Notes under the pieces: model-generated
The model's input: the letters and a program-made list of their open reading frames with translations, nothing else
Databases searched by the model: none
Told to the model about the DNA's origin: nothing
IMG/VR virus record: IMGVR_UViG_3300025141_000662
Location: 1 to 25,543 of that record
From: a virus
Strand: one strand, 5' to 3'
DNA: 25,543 bases
In this document: positions 16,043-23,152 of the stretch, in pieces
Layout: the number at the start of each line of letters is the position of its first letter
Numbering within the stretch: the first letter of the stretch is position 1
Position numbers and translations under genes: made by a program

Positions 16043-16181
16043 TTTGTTGTATATGATGTGTTCACTGGGCCGGAATAGCTGGAAGGCAGGCCCACATCTG
16101 GACTTGGTTCCCAGGTCCGTAAATCAGTTCAACTCTAAGTACAAATGGTCTTACAACTGTATCCTTTAAGGAGGACGTAGC
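16043..16181. promoter_or_regulatory. 139-nt non-coding leader before scaffold/capsid genes
   Basis: This is the longest gene-free stretch in the window. It holds two inverted repeats: GGGCC (16067-16071) with GGCCC (16089-16093), and a tighter stem described separately at 16100-16118. A -10-like TATGAT at 16052-16057 has a poor TTGCCT 18 bp upstream inside the protease gene; the TATATGATG sequence is also reminiscent of simple AT-rich promoters used by phage polymerases. It ends with a strong AAGGAGG ribosome site. A promoter for high-level expression of the scaffold and capsid is plausible because these are needed in large amounts, but no strong consensus is present. Confidence 0.4.
16100..16118 (+). 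terminator. Short stem-loop, possible terminator or leader structure
   Basis: GGACTTGG and CCAGGTCC form an 8-bp stem with one G-U pair around a TTC loop. It lies 58 nt after the protease stop. No U-run follows (GTAAATC), so it is not a classic intrinsic terminator. It may stabilise the 5' end of the downstream mRNA or mark a processing site. Confidence 0.35.
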
Positions 16182-17090
16182 ATGAACGATCTTATTGAAA
16201 GCATCTATGGTGTTGACGGTGGAGACGCTCTCGAGAAGGCTGCCCAGGTGCAGTTCATCGAAAAGCTTGCATCTGAGTACGACGTGGACCTTAACGACCT
16301 GACTGCCGAACAGCTTGAAGAACTCGAAGCTGCCGTGCAGGCAGATATCGACGAAGGTGGCATGGAGAAGGAAGCTGGAGCTGAAGAAGTTGAAGTAGAC
16401 GTTGATGAAGAAGAACTGGAAAAGGTAGCTGCTTCGTACGACGCTTACGGTCGTGTGATGGCTCATGGCTTCATGGAAGAGCTTGAAAAGACTGCTGGCG
16501 CAGAAGAAGAAATGTACGTAGACGAAGAAGGCAATGAATTTTCCGCTTCGCAGCTCGAAGAAATGGGCTACGACATGGAAAAAGAAGCAATGTCGATGCC
16601 CGCATGGATGACTAAGCTCCTGGCAAGCGCCAAGGGTAAGGCTGGCAAAGCATGGGCCAGTTCCAAGTCAGGCGCTAAGAAAGGTGGCAGGGCGTACATG
16701 GATGCGCTGAAAGCTAAGACGTTCAAGAAGGGCTTGCACCTTCGCGGCGCGGCAGTTAAGAGCGAAGATGGTCTGTTCCGTCAGCGCGCCAAGCAGCTTC
16801 TGCGTAAGGGTGCTCTGCAGACTGGTGCAGCTTATGGTGCTCCAGCAGCTCTCGCTGGTGGCGGTGGCTATGCCATGTATCGTAAGGGCAAGAAAAAGAA
16901 GAGTTCCGCTCTGGACACTCTTGCTGAAGAACGAGCAAATGAGATTTTGGGCATGTTCGGCGAAGGCATGGACAAGGTAGCTTCTGACGAAGAACTTGAC
17001 GATGCAGTCACCCTCCAGGCTTTCAATCAGCTCGCTGAAGCCGGTTACCCGGTTGACGAAATGATTGATGCTCTTGGCGAAACCGAATAA
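16182..17090 (+). CDS. Acidic scaffold/core-like protein with repeated EKxA motifs (302 residues)
   Basis: A perfect AAGGAGG site precedes the ATG. The first ~140 residues are extremely acidic and helical and contain the motif again and again: LEKAA (17-21), IEKLAS (26-31), MEKEAG, LEKVAAS, LEKTAG, MEKEAM. The middle is basic and Gly/Ala/Lys-rich, with a hydrophobic Gly stretch ending in YAMYRKGKKKK. The C-terminus is acidic again and carries MDKVAS. Charge segregation, high helix content and position between protease and capsid genes suit an internal scaffold or core protein. The many motif copies suggest it is chopped into peptides as the head matures. No family is recognised by name. Codon use looks biased to a few codons (GAA, GCT), as for a highly expressed gene. 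Confidence 0.62.
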   Translation: MNDLIESIYGVDGGDALEKAAQVQFIEKLASEYDVDLNDLTAEQLEELEAAVQADIDEGGMEKEAGAEEVEVDVDEEELEKVAASYDAYGRVMAHGFMEELEKTAGAEEEMYVDEEGNEFSASQLEEMGYDMEKEAMSMPAWMTKLLASAKGKAGKAWASSKSGAKKGGRAYMDALKAKTFKKGLHLRGAAVKSEDGLFRQRAKQLLRKGALQTGAAYGAPAALAGGGGYAMYRKGKKKKSSALDTLAEERANEILGMFGEGMDKVASDEELDDAVTLQAFNQLAEAGYPVDEMIDALGETE

Positions 17091-17100
17091 GGAGAGCTGG

Positions 17101-17619
17101 ATGAAACCTACACTACACGACTTGATGTCTTCGGATCTGGAAACCCACGGTATTGATACTGCGGAAACCCAGGCCCAGGACGAGGTCCAAGCATTGGATC
17201 TGGGTTATGTGGAGAAGGTTGCCCAGGATTTGGAGGGCGTTATTCAAGCGCTCAGCGGTATGGTCGTCGAAGACGAAGAACCCGCAAGTGCAGAAGCTAC
17301 TCCCGATGTTCGTGAACTTCTTCTGTCGAAAGTAGCGGAGATCCGTAATGGCTCCGCTGCTTCGGCGGAAGAGCAGAATACCGAAGAGCTTCGAGAACAA
17401 GTTCTCCAGAAGCTAGCACACCTTACTCCGCAGGGCACCGAGGAATCCATCGATGAGATGGTTGCCGAGGAAGCACCTGAGCAGGAATGCACTAACATCC
17501 GTGCAACCCTGGACACCTGGCGGAAGCAGAAAGAAGCTGCCGCCACAACCGACACCAAGTCGGCACCTGCTTCAGTGAAATCTATTCTCGATCTAATTGG
17601 AGGTGGTTCCGATGAGTAA
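17101..17619 (+). CDS. Acidic scaffold-like protein (172 residues)
   Basis: I chose the ATG at 17101 because AAGGAGAG lies just ahead of it; an in-frame TTG at 17065 would lie inside the previous gene and has no site. The protein is strongly acidic and helical, rich in Glu/Ala/Gln, with motif copies VEKVAQ (37-42), LSKVAE and LQKLAH. The C-terminus ends in an amphipathic helix (SVKSILDLIGG). Low sequence complexity, acidity and a place just upstream of the capsid genes are usual for scaffolding or prohead core proteins. It overlaps the next start by 8 nt, so the two are probably coupled. No other function is suggested by motifs. Confidence 0.58.
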   Translation: MKPTLHDLMSSDLETHGIDTAETQAQDEVQALDLGYVEKVAQDLEGVIQALSGMVVEDEEPASAEATPDVRELLLSKVAEIRNGSAASAEEQNTEELREQVLQKLAHLTPQGTEESIDEMVAEEAPEQECTNIRATLDTWRKQKEAAATTDTKSAPASVKSILDLIGGGSDE

Positions 17620-17947
17620 CGATATGGAAAAGATCGCGCAAGTTTTGGCGCAGATCCCAGCACTACTTAGAAATTTGTCCGCAGAGGTTGAAGCCTCTCG
17701 GGTGAAGAATACTGAACTGGAAAAGCGTGCTCAAGCTGAAAACCTAGTAGCTGAAATGGAAGATCGTGGTCTTGTTGACACTGGCACATCCCGCCAGGAG
17801 AGAGTCGATGCCCTTCTAAATTCGGACAAGGACCTGGGTGTGGTTAAAGAAGCTATGCAGTTCCAGCTAGGGGATCTCTCTGCCGCTGACGTCGCTGACG
17901 ACATTGCGCAGGGTGATGAGCTTACTAACTTTTTGGTTCAAGGATAA
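17612..17947 (+). CDS. Small helical prohead protein (111 residues)
   Basis: The ATG at 17612 has GGAGG eight nt upstream; a TTG at 17597 would leave no room for that site. The N-terminus MSNDMEKIAQ places the motif at residues 5-9, and LEKRAQ recurs at 36-41. Residues of about 8-50 form a long amphipathic helix (VLAQIPALLRNLSAEVEA) that may be a coiled coil. The rest is acidic and helical (SAADVADDIAQGDELTNFLVQ). It is a possible scaffold or capsid-chaperone protein, inferred from position and composition only. Confidence 0.57.
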   Translation: MSNDMEKIAQVLAQIPALLRNLSAEVEASRVKNTELEKRAQAENLVAEMEDRGLVDTGTSRQERVDALLNSDKDLGVVKEAMQFQLGDLSAADVADDIAQGDELTNFLVQG

Positions 17948-17961
17948 ACTAGGAGGAAACA

Positions 17962-18615
17962 ATGGCGTCTATCACTGGAGTATATGCTGATAAAGGCCGT
18001 TCTCTTACGCTGCGTTCTTCAATTTTGGACATCCGAACCCGGGATTACTCGCTTGCCAGTACCCGGATTTCGCTTGATCCAGATAATGAAGCTTTCGTAG
18101 ATGTCGGGGAATGGGTGCTGCATTCGGGTGCCGAGAACATCGACCGCCCACTTAACGATGCAGCTGGTAACCCACTTAGCGCTGTGCTGAGCACACTCGC
18201 TGGTAATGCAAATGCCCTGTCCCGGCCGATGTTGGCTTGGACCGAGCGAGGCGGCACAGATGTGCAGGCCCTTGAAAAGGTTCCTTGTATCGCTCAGGGC
18301 ATCATTGAGTGTGATACGAGAATTTGGTCTGCTGAAGCTGCTATCGCCGAGGGCGAAGAGCTTTGCGTAATGTTTATCGACGGCAGCAATGCTTATTACG
18401 CTGCTGGTGGTGGTACTGCTGTAGGCTTCACCGGAATCAAGGGCATCCTGGTTGGCATGAGTACTGTGCTTAGTGGGGCTGTTGCTTTTGGTTGTACTGG
18501 TGGTGCCATGTCCGTATGGGTTGTTGGTGTTGCCCTTGAGGCAGCTGCAAATGCAACCCCGTTGATGGTCCAGATTCATAGTGTGCCGTACCTCAAAGCA
18601 GTCACAGTGGCCTAA
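17962..18615 (+). CDS. Probable capsid decoration/stabilising protein (217 residues)
   Basis: AGGAGGAAAC precedes the ATG. The sequence is beta-rich with Gly/Ala/Val repeats and few charges. The middle (PCIAQGIIECDTRIW, EGEELCVMFIDGS) looks like a small beta-barrel, and the C-terminal part is hydrophobic and Gly-rich (AVAFGCTGGAMSVWVVGVAL). A gene of this type directly before the major capsid gene is often a head decoration protein, as with lambda gpD, though I see no direct match. It lacks the EK-x-A motif apart from a partial LEKVPC, which fits an outer capsid protein that does not pass through the prohead interior. Confidence 0.5.
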   Translation: MASITGVYADKGRSLTLRSSILDIRTRDYSLASTRISLDPDNEAFVDVGEWVLHSGAENIDRPLNDAAGNPLSAVLSTLAGNANALSRPMLAWTERGGTDVQALEKVPCIAQGIIECDTRIWSAEAAIAEGEELCVMFIDGSNAYYAAGGGTAVGFTGIKGILVGMSTVLSGAVAFGCTGGAMSVWVVGVALEAAANATPLMVQIHSVPYLKAVTVA

Positions 18616-18625
18616 GGAGAGACCA

Positions 18626-19783
18626 ATGGAAAACATGCCTGCAAGCGTGCTTAATGAATTGTTCCTCTCCAAGGCTGATGAGAGCAGTGGCGAAAAAGAG
18701 AAGTTGGCTGCGGCCGGTTCCGCCTATGTTCGTGATCGCCTTCGAGAGATGTCGTTTGCCCGGAAGATTTTGCCTTACCGTCCGGTCACAGTTGCAGAGT
18801 GCCAGCGCTCTCTGAACCACGACACTGTCTACAAAATCGTCGACATCGAACCCGGTTCCCGGGCAATGTCGATCTCTTTCCGCGGTGAGCCGGATCCCAG
18901 CTTGATCAAGGGACGCCGGATGGCTGTTGCTTTCTTCACTGTCAGTTCGCTGAAGTGGGAAGGTTACACCGAAGAACTGCGCACTTACACGTACCCCATT
19001 ACGGATGTCATCAAGAACAACATTGTGAAGGACATCCAGGAAGTGGAAGACCGTTACTTCCTCATCCACGTTGCATCTTGCATCGACGCTCGCCAGGATA
19101 TTGCTAACGCAGTAGCCGGTGTCCCGACTGCAACTGCCAATGACAGTGCTTCTGTTGTTGCAGGTACTTGCGCAGAAGATGCAGCTGTTAAGAGTGAACT
19201 TGCCCGTATCGCTCCGCAGGCCACCGCTGCTCAGCGAATTCTGGTCAATCCGATCCAGAAGACCGACATTGCCACACTGGCGAAGTTGTTTACTCTGGCC
19301 GGTCGTTCCCTGCGTATGTCCAAAGTCCTTATGACTGAGTACACCTACGCAGACTTTGGCCAGCTTACCGCTGCCGACCTGGGCCACGTCCTCACCAAGG
19401 ACGTCATGGTCAAGGGTTACAAGTACAATACCGTTCTGGGTCACCAGATCCTGACTACCCTCAAGGGTAATCTGCTCGCTGATGGTTTCGTGTATGGCTT
19501 CACCGATCCTGACTTCTTCGGTAAGGCATTCATCCTCGATAACGTGAAGTTCTACGTTAAGAAGGAAGCCCGAACCATTTCTTTCTGGGCATGGGAAAAT
19601 ATCGGTATGGGCCTCGCCAACATCGCCGCTGTGAATCGCCTGGAGCTGTACTCCGGTGACACACGTACCGCTGGTGGTGCCACGATTCGTGCACTGACTG
19701 CTCCTGCTGCTGAGACTGCTCTCGGCGCTGTGAACAACCAGATGGCGGATGGGTATACTTACCCAGGTCTCGTGACGTACTAA
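18626..19783 (+). CDS. Major capsid protein (HK97-fold expected)
   Basis: 385 residues from the ATG at 18626, which has AAGGAGA ahead of it; the frame extends upstream to 18581 but that part lies in the previous gene. A short leader ends in EKEKLAAAG (residues 23-31), where cleavage would expose an Ala/Gly N-terminus. The body has features usual for large-phage capsid proteins: FARKILPYRPVT, then an N-arm with SLNHDTVYKIVDIEP, a long helix region (TDVIKNNIVKDIQEVEDRYF), a Pro/Ala/Thr-rich domain, and C-terminal beta segments (FYVKKEARTISFWAWENIGMGLAN). Abundant, evenly used codons and a following hairpin suit a highly expressed gene. Assignment is by position and overall pattern. Confidence 0.72.
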   Translation: MENMPASVLNELFLSKADESSGEKEKLAAAGSAYVRDRLREMSFARKILPYRPVTVAECQRSLNHDTVYKIVDIEPGSRAMSISFRGEPDPSLIKGRRMAVAFFTVSSLKWEGYTEELRTYTYPITDVIKNNIVKDIQEVEDRYFLIHVASCIDARQDIANAVAGVPTATANDSASVVAGTCAEDAAVKSELARIAPQATAAQRILVNPIQKTDIATLAKLFTLAGRSLRMSKVLMTEYTYADFGQLTAADLGHVLTKDVMVKGYKYNTVLGHQILTTLKGNLLADGFVYGFTDPDFFGKAFILDNVKFYVKKEARTISFWAWENIGMGLANIAAVNRLELYSGDTRTAGGATIRALTAPAAETALGAVNNQMADGYTYPGLVTY

Positions 19784-19803
19784 GCAGTACCTTTAGTCCC
19801 CGG

Positions 19804-19831
19804 GAGCCTCACTTCTTTCGGAGTGGGGCTC
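19804..19831 (+). terminator. Strong hairpin after the major capsid gene
   Basis: GAGCCTCACTTC and GGAGTGGGGCTC form a 12-bp stem (two G-U pairs) with a TTTC loop, 20 nt after the capsid stop. The following bases (TCCTAGAG) are not a U-run, so termination may be partial. Such a structure can also protect the abundant capsid mRNA from 3' exonucleases. No other gene fits in the 92-nt gap. Confidence 0.65.
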
Positions 19832-19875
19832 TCCTAGAGATGTACTTCATTTCGTCAATACCGTTGGAGGACCCT

Positions 19876-20331
19876 ATGGCGGTCGAATACAGAATACAAG
19901 TTGCTAAATCTACAGGTAAGATCTGGAATGTAGCTAAACAAAAGCATCCCGAACTTCGACGCATTTTCGATTCGGGCGTGCTGAAGATTGGGCCTTTCAA
20001 GTTGCGCACGGGCCAAACCTTTACCCTCCCCGGGTACATTGTCGAGCAGCATATATCAGTCATTAATAAAGCGCTCGACGCTGGCTTGATCCTGGACCTC
20101 GATGCTATCGACAAGGACGGAGCCGATGTTGTTGGTGAAAACCTCGAAGCAGCTGTTGAGGAAGTAGTTGAAGAAGTTGCGGAACCCGAAGAAATTATTA
20201 AAGAAGTTGTACCTGAGCCGGAACCGGAACCAGAGCCTGCCCCAGAAAAGGAAGCAGCTCCTGAGCCCAAACCTGCTCCGCCTATGCCTCTCAAGAAGGC
20301 CTCCAAAAAGAAGAAGAAGGGGAAGAAATAA
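19876..20331 (+). CDS. Small protein with Glu/Pro linker and lysine-rich tail (151 residues)
   Basis: The ATG at 19876 has TTGGAGGA upstream; an earlier in-frame ATG at 19840 lacks a site. Residues 1-75 form a compact mixed domain (VLKIGPFKLRTGQTFTLPG, VINKALDAGLILDLD). Next comes an acidic helix (AAVEEVVEEVAEPEE), then a Pro/Glu repeat (PEPEPEPEPAPEKEA), and the protein ends in a Lys cluster (KKASKKKKKGKK). This suggests a folded head or connector domain with a flexible, charged arm that can reach DNA or acidic partners. The family is not recognised. It overlaps the next start by one base. Confidence 0.57.
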   Translation: MAVEYRIQVAKSTGKIWNVAKQKHPELRRIFDSGVLKIGPFKLRTGQTFTLPGYIVEQHISVINKALDAGLILDLDAIDKDGADVVGENLEAAVEEVVEEVAEPEEIIKEVVPEPEPEPEPAPEKEAAPEPKPAPPMPLKKASKKKKKGKK

Positions 20332-20648
20332 TGCCTCGTATCTGGAATCTCACTGACTTTAGCGTGCCTCTACCGAATGTCGGTAAAGTAGCTGCCCGAG
20401 GGACTGTGGTAGTGCCGACGATTACTTCGCAGGTACAGCACATGCTGGATGTTGGATTCTTCTCACTTGAAGATCCTTCACCACCGCTGCCAGTAGAGCC
20501 AAAGATTTCCGTGCCTGTGGGTATTATGGAAGTTGAGGTAACTCCTGGAAAAGACAAGCTTTTCGGTACCGAAGATGACGTAGTTGTCATCAAGAAACCT
20601 AAGCGGAAGAAGAAAGCACCAAAGAAGGTCAAGAAGGGTGATGATTAA
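20331..20648 (+). CDS. Small lysine-tailed protein, possible relative of the preceding gene (105 residues)
   Basis: Coupled to the previous gene by TAATG. Residues 1-50 have a pattern similar to the neighbour's folded part: IWNL near the start, a G-T-hydrophobic-P turn (ARGTVVVP) and a helix ending in LDVGFFSLED, compared with LDAGLILDLD. A Pro-rich link follows, then a Lys-rich C-terminus (KKPKRKKKAPKKVKK). This may be an old duplication. Position just after the capsid gene suggests a head-completion or capsid-binding role. Confidence 0.55.
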   Translation: MPRIWNLTDFSVPLPNVGKVAARGTVVVPTITSQVQHMLDVGFFSLEDPSPPLPVEPKISVPVGIMEVEVTPGKDKLFGTEDDVVVIKKPKRKKKAPKKVKKGDD

Positions 20649-21112
20649 TGGCAACCCGGTTAGAGCAGCTGGTGGAGATAGTGCGTTCCTATCTACGTGA
20701 TTACCCGGAACTTAATCGGTTGATCAATGGGATGGAGAGTAGTAAGCGTTCTATTGCCACCGCCATTCTTGACGCTGTGGAAGACTTTAATACGTCCTCT
20801 CCGTTGGCGGCGGTTGCGGTGGAATCCTTTCCGTCGACCTCTTTGCTTCGCATCGGGGCTGTGAAGTATTTGCTGGAATCGCTATCTCTTCTGCAAGCTA
20901 GGAATCACACCACGTATTCCGATGGCCAGGGTGTGCAGATCAATGAATCTGACAAAGCCCCCATCTATACGAACCTCGCCCAGAAGCTGGAAAGCGAATG
21001 GGAACGGAAGAAGGCGAAACTCATCACCAGAATGAACATCGCTAATAGCATGGGTGGTGGTGTTACGAGCGACTTCTACTCGTACAACACCCTTGGGGAG
21101 ATTGATAACTAA
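20648..21112 (+). CDS. Probable head-tail connector/adaptor protein (154 residues)
   Basis: Starts on the previous stop (TAATG). The sequence is mainly helical: RSYLRDYPELNRLINGMESS, then SIATAILDAVEDFNTSSP, then a long middle helix (GAVKYLLESLSLLQARNH), then a C-terminal charged helix and a flexible Gly end. This order of short helices with a DFN-x-x-P turn resembles gp6-type connector proteins that dock under the portal. The evidence is pattern and location after the capsid gene. No EKxA motif is seen. Confidence 0.55.
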   Translation: MATRLEQLVEIVRSYLRDYPELNRLINGMESSKRSIATAILDAVEDFNTSSPLAAVAVESFPSTSLLRIGAVKYLLESLSLLQARNHTTYSDGQGVQINESDKAPIYTNLAQKLESEWERKKAKLITRMNIANSMGGGVTSDFYSYNTLGEIDN

Positions 21113-21495
21113 TGCCCACTGCTGCCACAGTAGCTGTAACTAGTGACGCAAAAGAGGTTCACACCTTAACCATCGCTAATGGTGCTGCAGATACCTTTGC
21201 CATTCCCTACGCCAACATGTACCGCAACGTGGTAGTTCAGGCCCTAACGGGTAACGCTGGGGATACGTACACCCTGCAAGCATCTGTAGATGCAGGTACT
21301 TATGTGACCGTAGGGGAGACAGTGACGGGTACCGTCCCTGCGACCAGCCTCACCGGGCAGGGGATTGTATGGTACACCAAAGGCATCCCAATGCATTTCA
21401 ACCTGGTATACGTCAATGCCGGTCCTAACCCTGCTACAGTAGTTATTCGTCTAGATAAGAGTATTTTCCAGGGTAGCCGGACGAGGAGTCTATAA
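21112..21495 (+). CDS. Beta-rich structural protein, tandem copy 1 (127 residues)
   Basis: Overlaps the preceding stop by one base. A small Thr/Val/Gly-rich protein expected to be all-beta (Ig-like or jelly-roll). It shares its N-terminus (PTAATVAV), a centre (LTGNAGDTYTL, TVGETVTGTVP) and C-terminus (SIFQGSRTRSL) with the following gene. There is no signal peptide, cysteine or EKxA motif. It is probably an exposed head, neck or decoration component; which of these cannot be told. Confidence 0.6.
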   Translation: MPTAATVAVTSDAKEVHTLTIANGAADTFAIPYANMYRNVVVQALTGNAGDTYTLQASVDAGTYVTVGETVTGTVPATSLTGQGIVWYTKGIPMHFNLVYVNAGPNPATVVIRLDKSIFQGSRTRSL

Positions 21496-21878
21496 TGCCC
21501 ACAGCCGCTACAGTAGCAGTGTCTACGGTCGCTAAGGAGCTCGTCACCGTGACGCTCCCGGATAATACCACGGCAACTTACGATATTCCCTACTCGAATA
21601 TGTACCGCAATGCTGTAGTGCAGGTGCTCACTGGTAACGCCGGAGATACATATACTCTTGAAGCGTCCGCCAATGCAGTAGTCTATGCAACTGTGGGAGA
21701 GACGGTAACGGGTACCGTCCCAACACCCAGCCTCACGGGAAATGGGATGATCTGGTACACGAAGGATACGCCTCTGCACCTCCGCATTAGCTACGTTACA
21801 GGTGTTGGTGTAGACACTACAATTGCTATTCGCCTGGAGGGAAGTATCTTCCAGGGCTCGCGTACACGGAGTCTCTAA
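21495..21878 (+). CDS. Beta-rich structural protein, tandem copy 2 (127 residues)
   Basis: Same length as copy 1 and, by hand alignment without gaps, identical at about 80 of 127 positions. Changes cluster at residues 10-30 and 100-115, which may be loops or binding surfaces, while the TVGETVTGTVP centre and QGSRTRSL end are kept. It is coupled to copy 1 by TAATG and to the next gene in the same way. The two may form mixed or separate oligomers on the virion. Confidence 0.6.
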   Translation: MPTAATVAVSTVAKELVTVTLPDNTTATYDIPYSNMYRNAVVQVLTGNAGDTYTLEASANAVVYATVGETVTGTVPTPSLTGNGMIWYTKDTPLHLRISYVTGVGVDTTIAIRLEGSIFQGSRTRSL

Positions 21879-22507
21879 TGACTGACGAATTCCTTGCCAT
21901 GCTCTCCCGGAAGGATGATGCTCTCGAAAAGATTGCATCCCCCTTCGACTTTGTACATCTTAAGCAAGCTGCTATGGATGCTGGGCAAGAGATTGGTACG
22001 CCCACCAATCCGGAAGCTGCCGAGCAAAGTACTCCAGATACCGTTGCGCAGGCTGCCGGGCAATCCGAAGATCCCATGTTGGCAAAGAAGCAGAAGAAGG
22101 ATGCCCTTATGCAGGTCATCGCCAACCTGCAGAAATCTCCGGTGACTTCCCTATTCCTTCAGAACCCTGCACCTAACATGGATCAGGAACAGCAGGTAGG
22201 CGCTCCCGCAGCAAACCCCCAACAGGGTGCGCAGCAGCAAGGAGCAACGAAAACCGCAGCTGCTATGAAGCGCTTCAAATTCCAGCAGCGCCTGGGTGCT
22301 GGTGGTAAACTTCCTGCTGTTGGTAAAGATCCAGCGGTGGGTAGAAGTGCAAAGCAGATAGTATCTTCCAAGCAGTTGCCTAAGAAGTTGCTGAAGCTGA
22401 AGCCTAAGAAGGTTTCTTTCAAGGTTCCAAAGATTCCAGCAGTACCGGCTAAAGTAGAGATGAACATGAAGGTCCCGACCAGGGGCGTTATAAAAGACAA
22501 AGTGTAG
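21878..22507 (+). CDS. Hypothetical virion protein with N-terminal LEKIAS motif (209 residues)
   Basis: TAATG coupling to the upstream gene. The N-terminal leader MTDEFLAMLSRKDDALEKIAS places the motif at residues 16-20, in the same position as in the leader pair at 9403 and 9687 and the scaffold-like protein at 16182. The middle is Gln/Ala/Pro-rich and disordered (NPQQGAQQQGATKTAAAM). The last 80 residues are Lys-rich and patterned as KLPAVGKDPAVGR and KVPKIPAVPAKVE. This may be an internal protein that binds DNA after leader removal. No enzyme or membrane feature is visible. Confidence 0.58.
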   Translation: MTDEFLAMLSRKDDALEKIASPFDFVHLKQAAMDAGQEIGTPTNPEAAEQSTPDTVAQAAGQSEDPMLAKKQKKDALMQVIANLQKSPVTSLFLQNPAPNMDQEQQVGAPAANPQQGAQQQGATKTAAAMKRFKFQQRLGAGGKLPAVGKDPAVGRSAKQIVSSKQLPKKLLKLKPKKVSFKVPKIPAVPAKVEMNMKVPTRGVIKDKV

Positions 22508-22516
22508 GAGTAGACA

Positions 22517-23128
22517 ATGGATCCTCTTTCCCAATTTCTGCAGGATAGTAGCTCCGAAGAGATGACCTCCATGGACCGTACTGTGAAGTTGGCAACGGCC
22601 GTAGGGAACATGAATCACGAGGAGCTGCTGGAAACTCTAGATACCCTCAATGGTCAGGAACAGCCTGCTCCCCAGGAATTCCCCGGGAACCTTTCTCTGG
22701 AGAAGGTGGCGTTCATTGCTAGCGTTGGTGCTGGCAGGCGCATTGCACCGGAGATGATTAAAGAGGCTGGTGTCTGGAAATACATTCTTAAGGGTGCAAA
22801 GCAGCTGGGCCGCTTCATTAAAGGCAAGAGCAGCAAGGGCGTTCCCTTTAAGCGTACCGAGGCCCTGGGCGGCTTCAAGAAGAAGATCATAGATGATTAC
22901 GGTGCGGGTGCAAGCAAGGCACTCACTCCTGGCGAAGGCTTCGTCCCTAGTGCACAGCGTGCGGCGCTCGGTGTGGCAAAAGTTGTCCGCGACAATCCCG
23001 GGATCCCGGTAGCAGCTGGAGCAGCAGCTGGGACAGGACTCGCTGGTGTTGGTGGTCTCAAGGGGCTGAAGTGGTTGTTTGGCAGCGGCTCCAACAGCAA
23101 CACCAACACCGTCAACAACTACCGATAA
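22517..23128 (+). CDS. Hypothetical virion protein with Gly/Ala hydrophobic segment (203 residues)
   Basis: AGGAG lies just before the ATG. Leader-like N-terminus, with VKLAT at 23-27 and LEKVAF at 61-66. The middle is basic (KGAKQLGRFIKGKSSKG). A Gly/Ala stretch near residues 162-185 (GIPVAAGAAAGTGLAGVGGL), introduced by RDNP, could insert in a membrane and is followed by a Ser/Asn-rich tail. The design matches the proteins at 12440 and 24046. A role in genome delivery or as an internal protein is only a suggestion. Confidence 0.57.
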   Translation: MDPLSQFLQDSSSEEMTSMDRTVKLATAVGNMNHEELLETLDTLNGQEQPAPQEFPGNLSLEKVAFIASVGAGRRIAPEMIKEAGVWKYILKGAKQLGRFIKGKSSKGVPFKRTEALGGFKKKIIDDYGAGASKALTPGEGFVPSAQRAALGVAKVVRDNPGIPVAAGAAAGTGLAGVGGLKGLKWLFGSGSNSNTNTVNNYR

Positions 23129-23152
23129 TGGAATGGCAGGTAGGAACGTAAG

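Larger units (their letters stand above)
21112..21878 (+). repeat. Tandem gene duplication, two 384-nt units
   Basis: Units 21112-21495 and 21495-21878 each encode 127 residues and abut with a one-base overlap. Protein identity is about 63% by hand count, while many synonymous positions differ, so the duplication is not recent and both copies have been kept under selection. Confidence 0.85.

Noticed and set aside
18581-18625. Upstream extension of the capsid gene
   Set aside because: It lies inside the previous gene, has no ribosome site, and would put 15 polar residues ahead of the ATG at 18626, which has AAGGAGA.
18602-19444. Long reading frame on the - strand (280 codons) opposite the capsid gene
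   Set aside because: It is a by-product of codon bias in the capsid gene, has no ribosome site or family resemblance, and runs against every supported gene.
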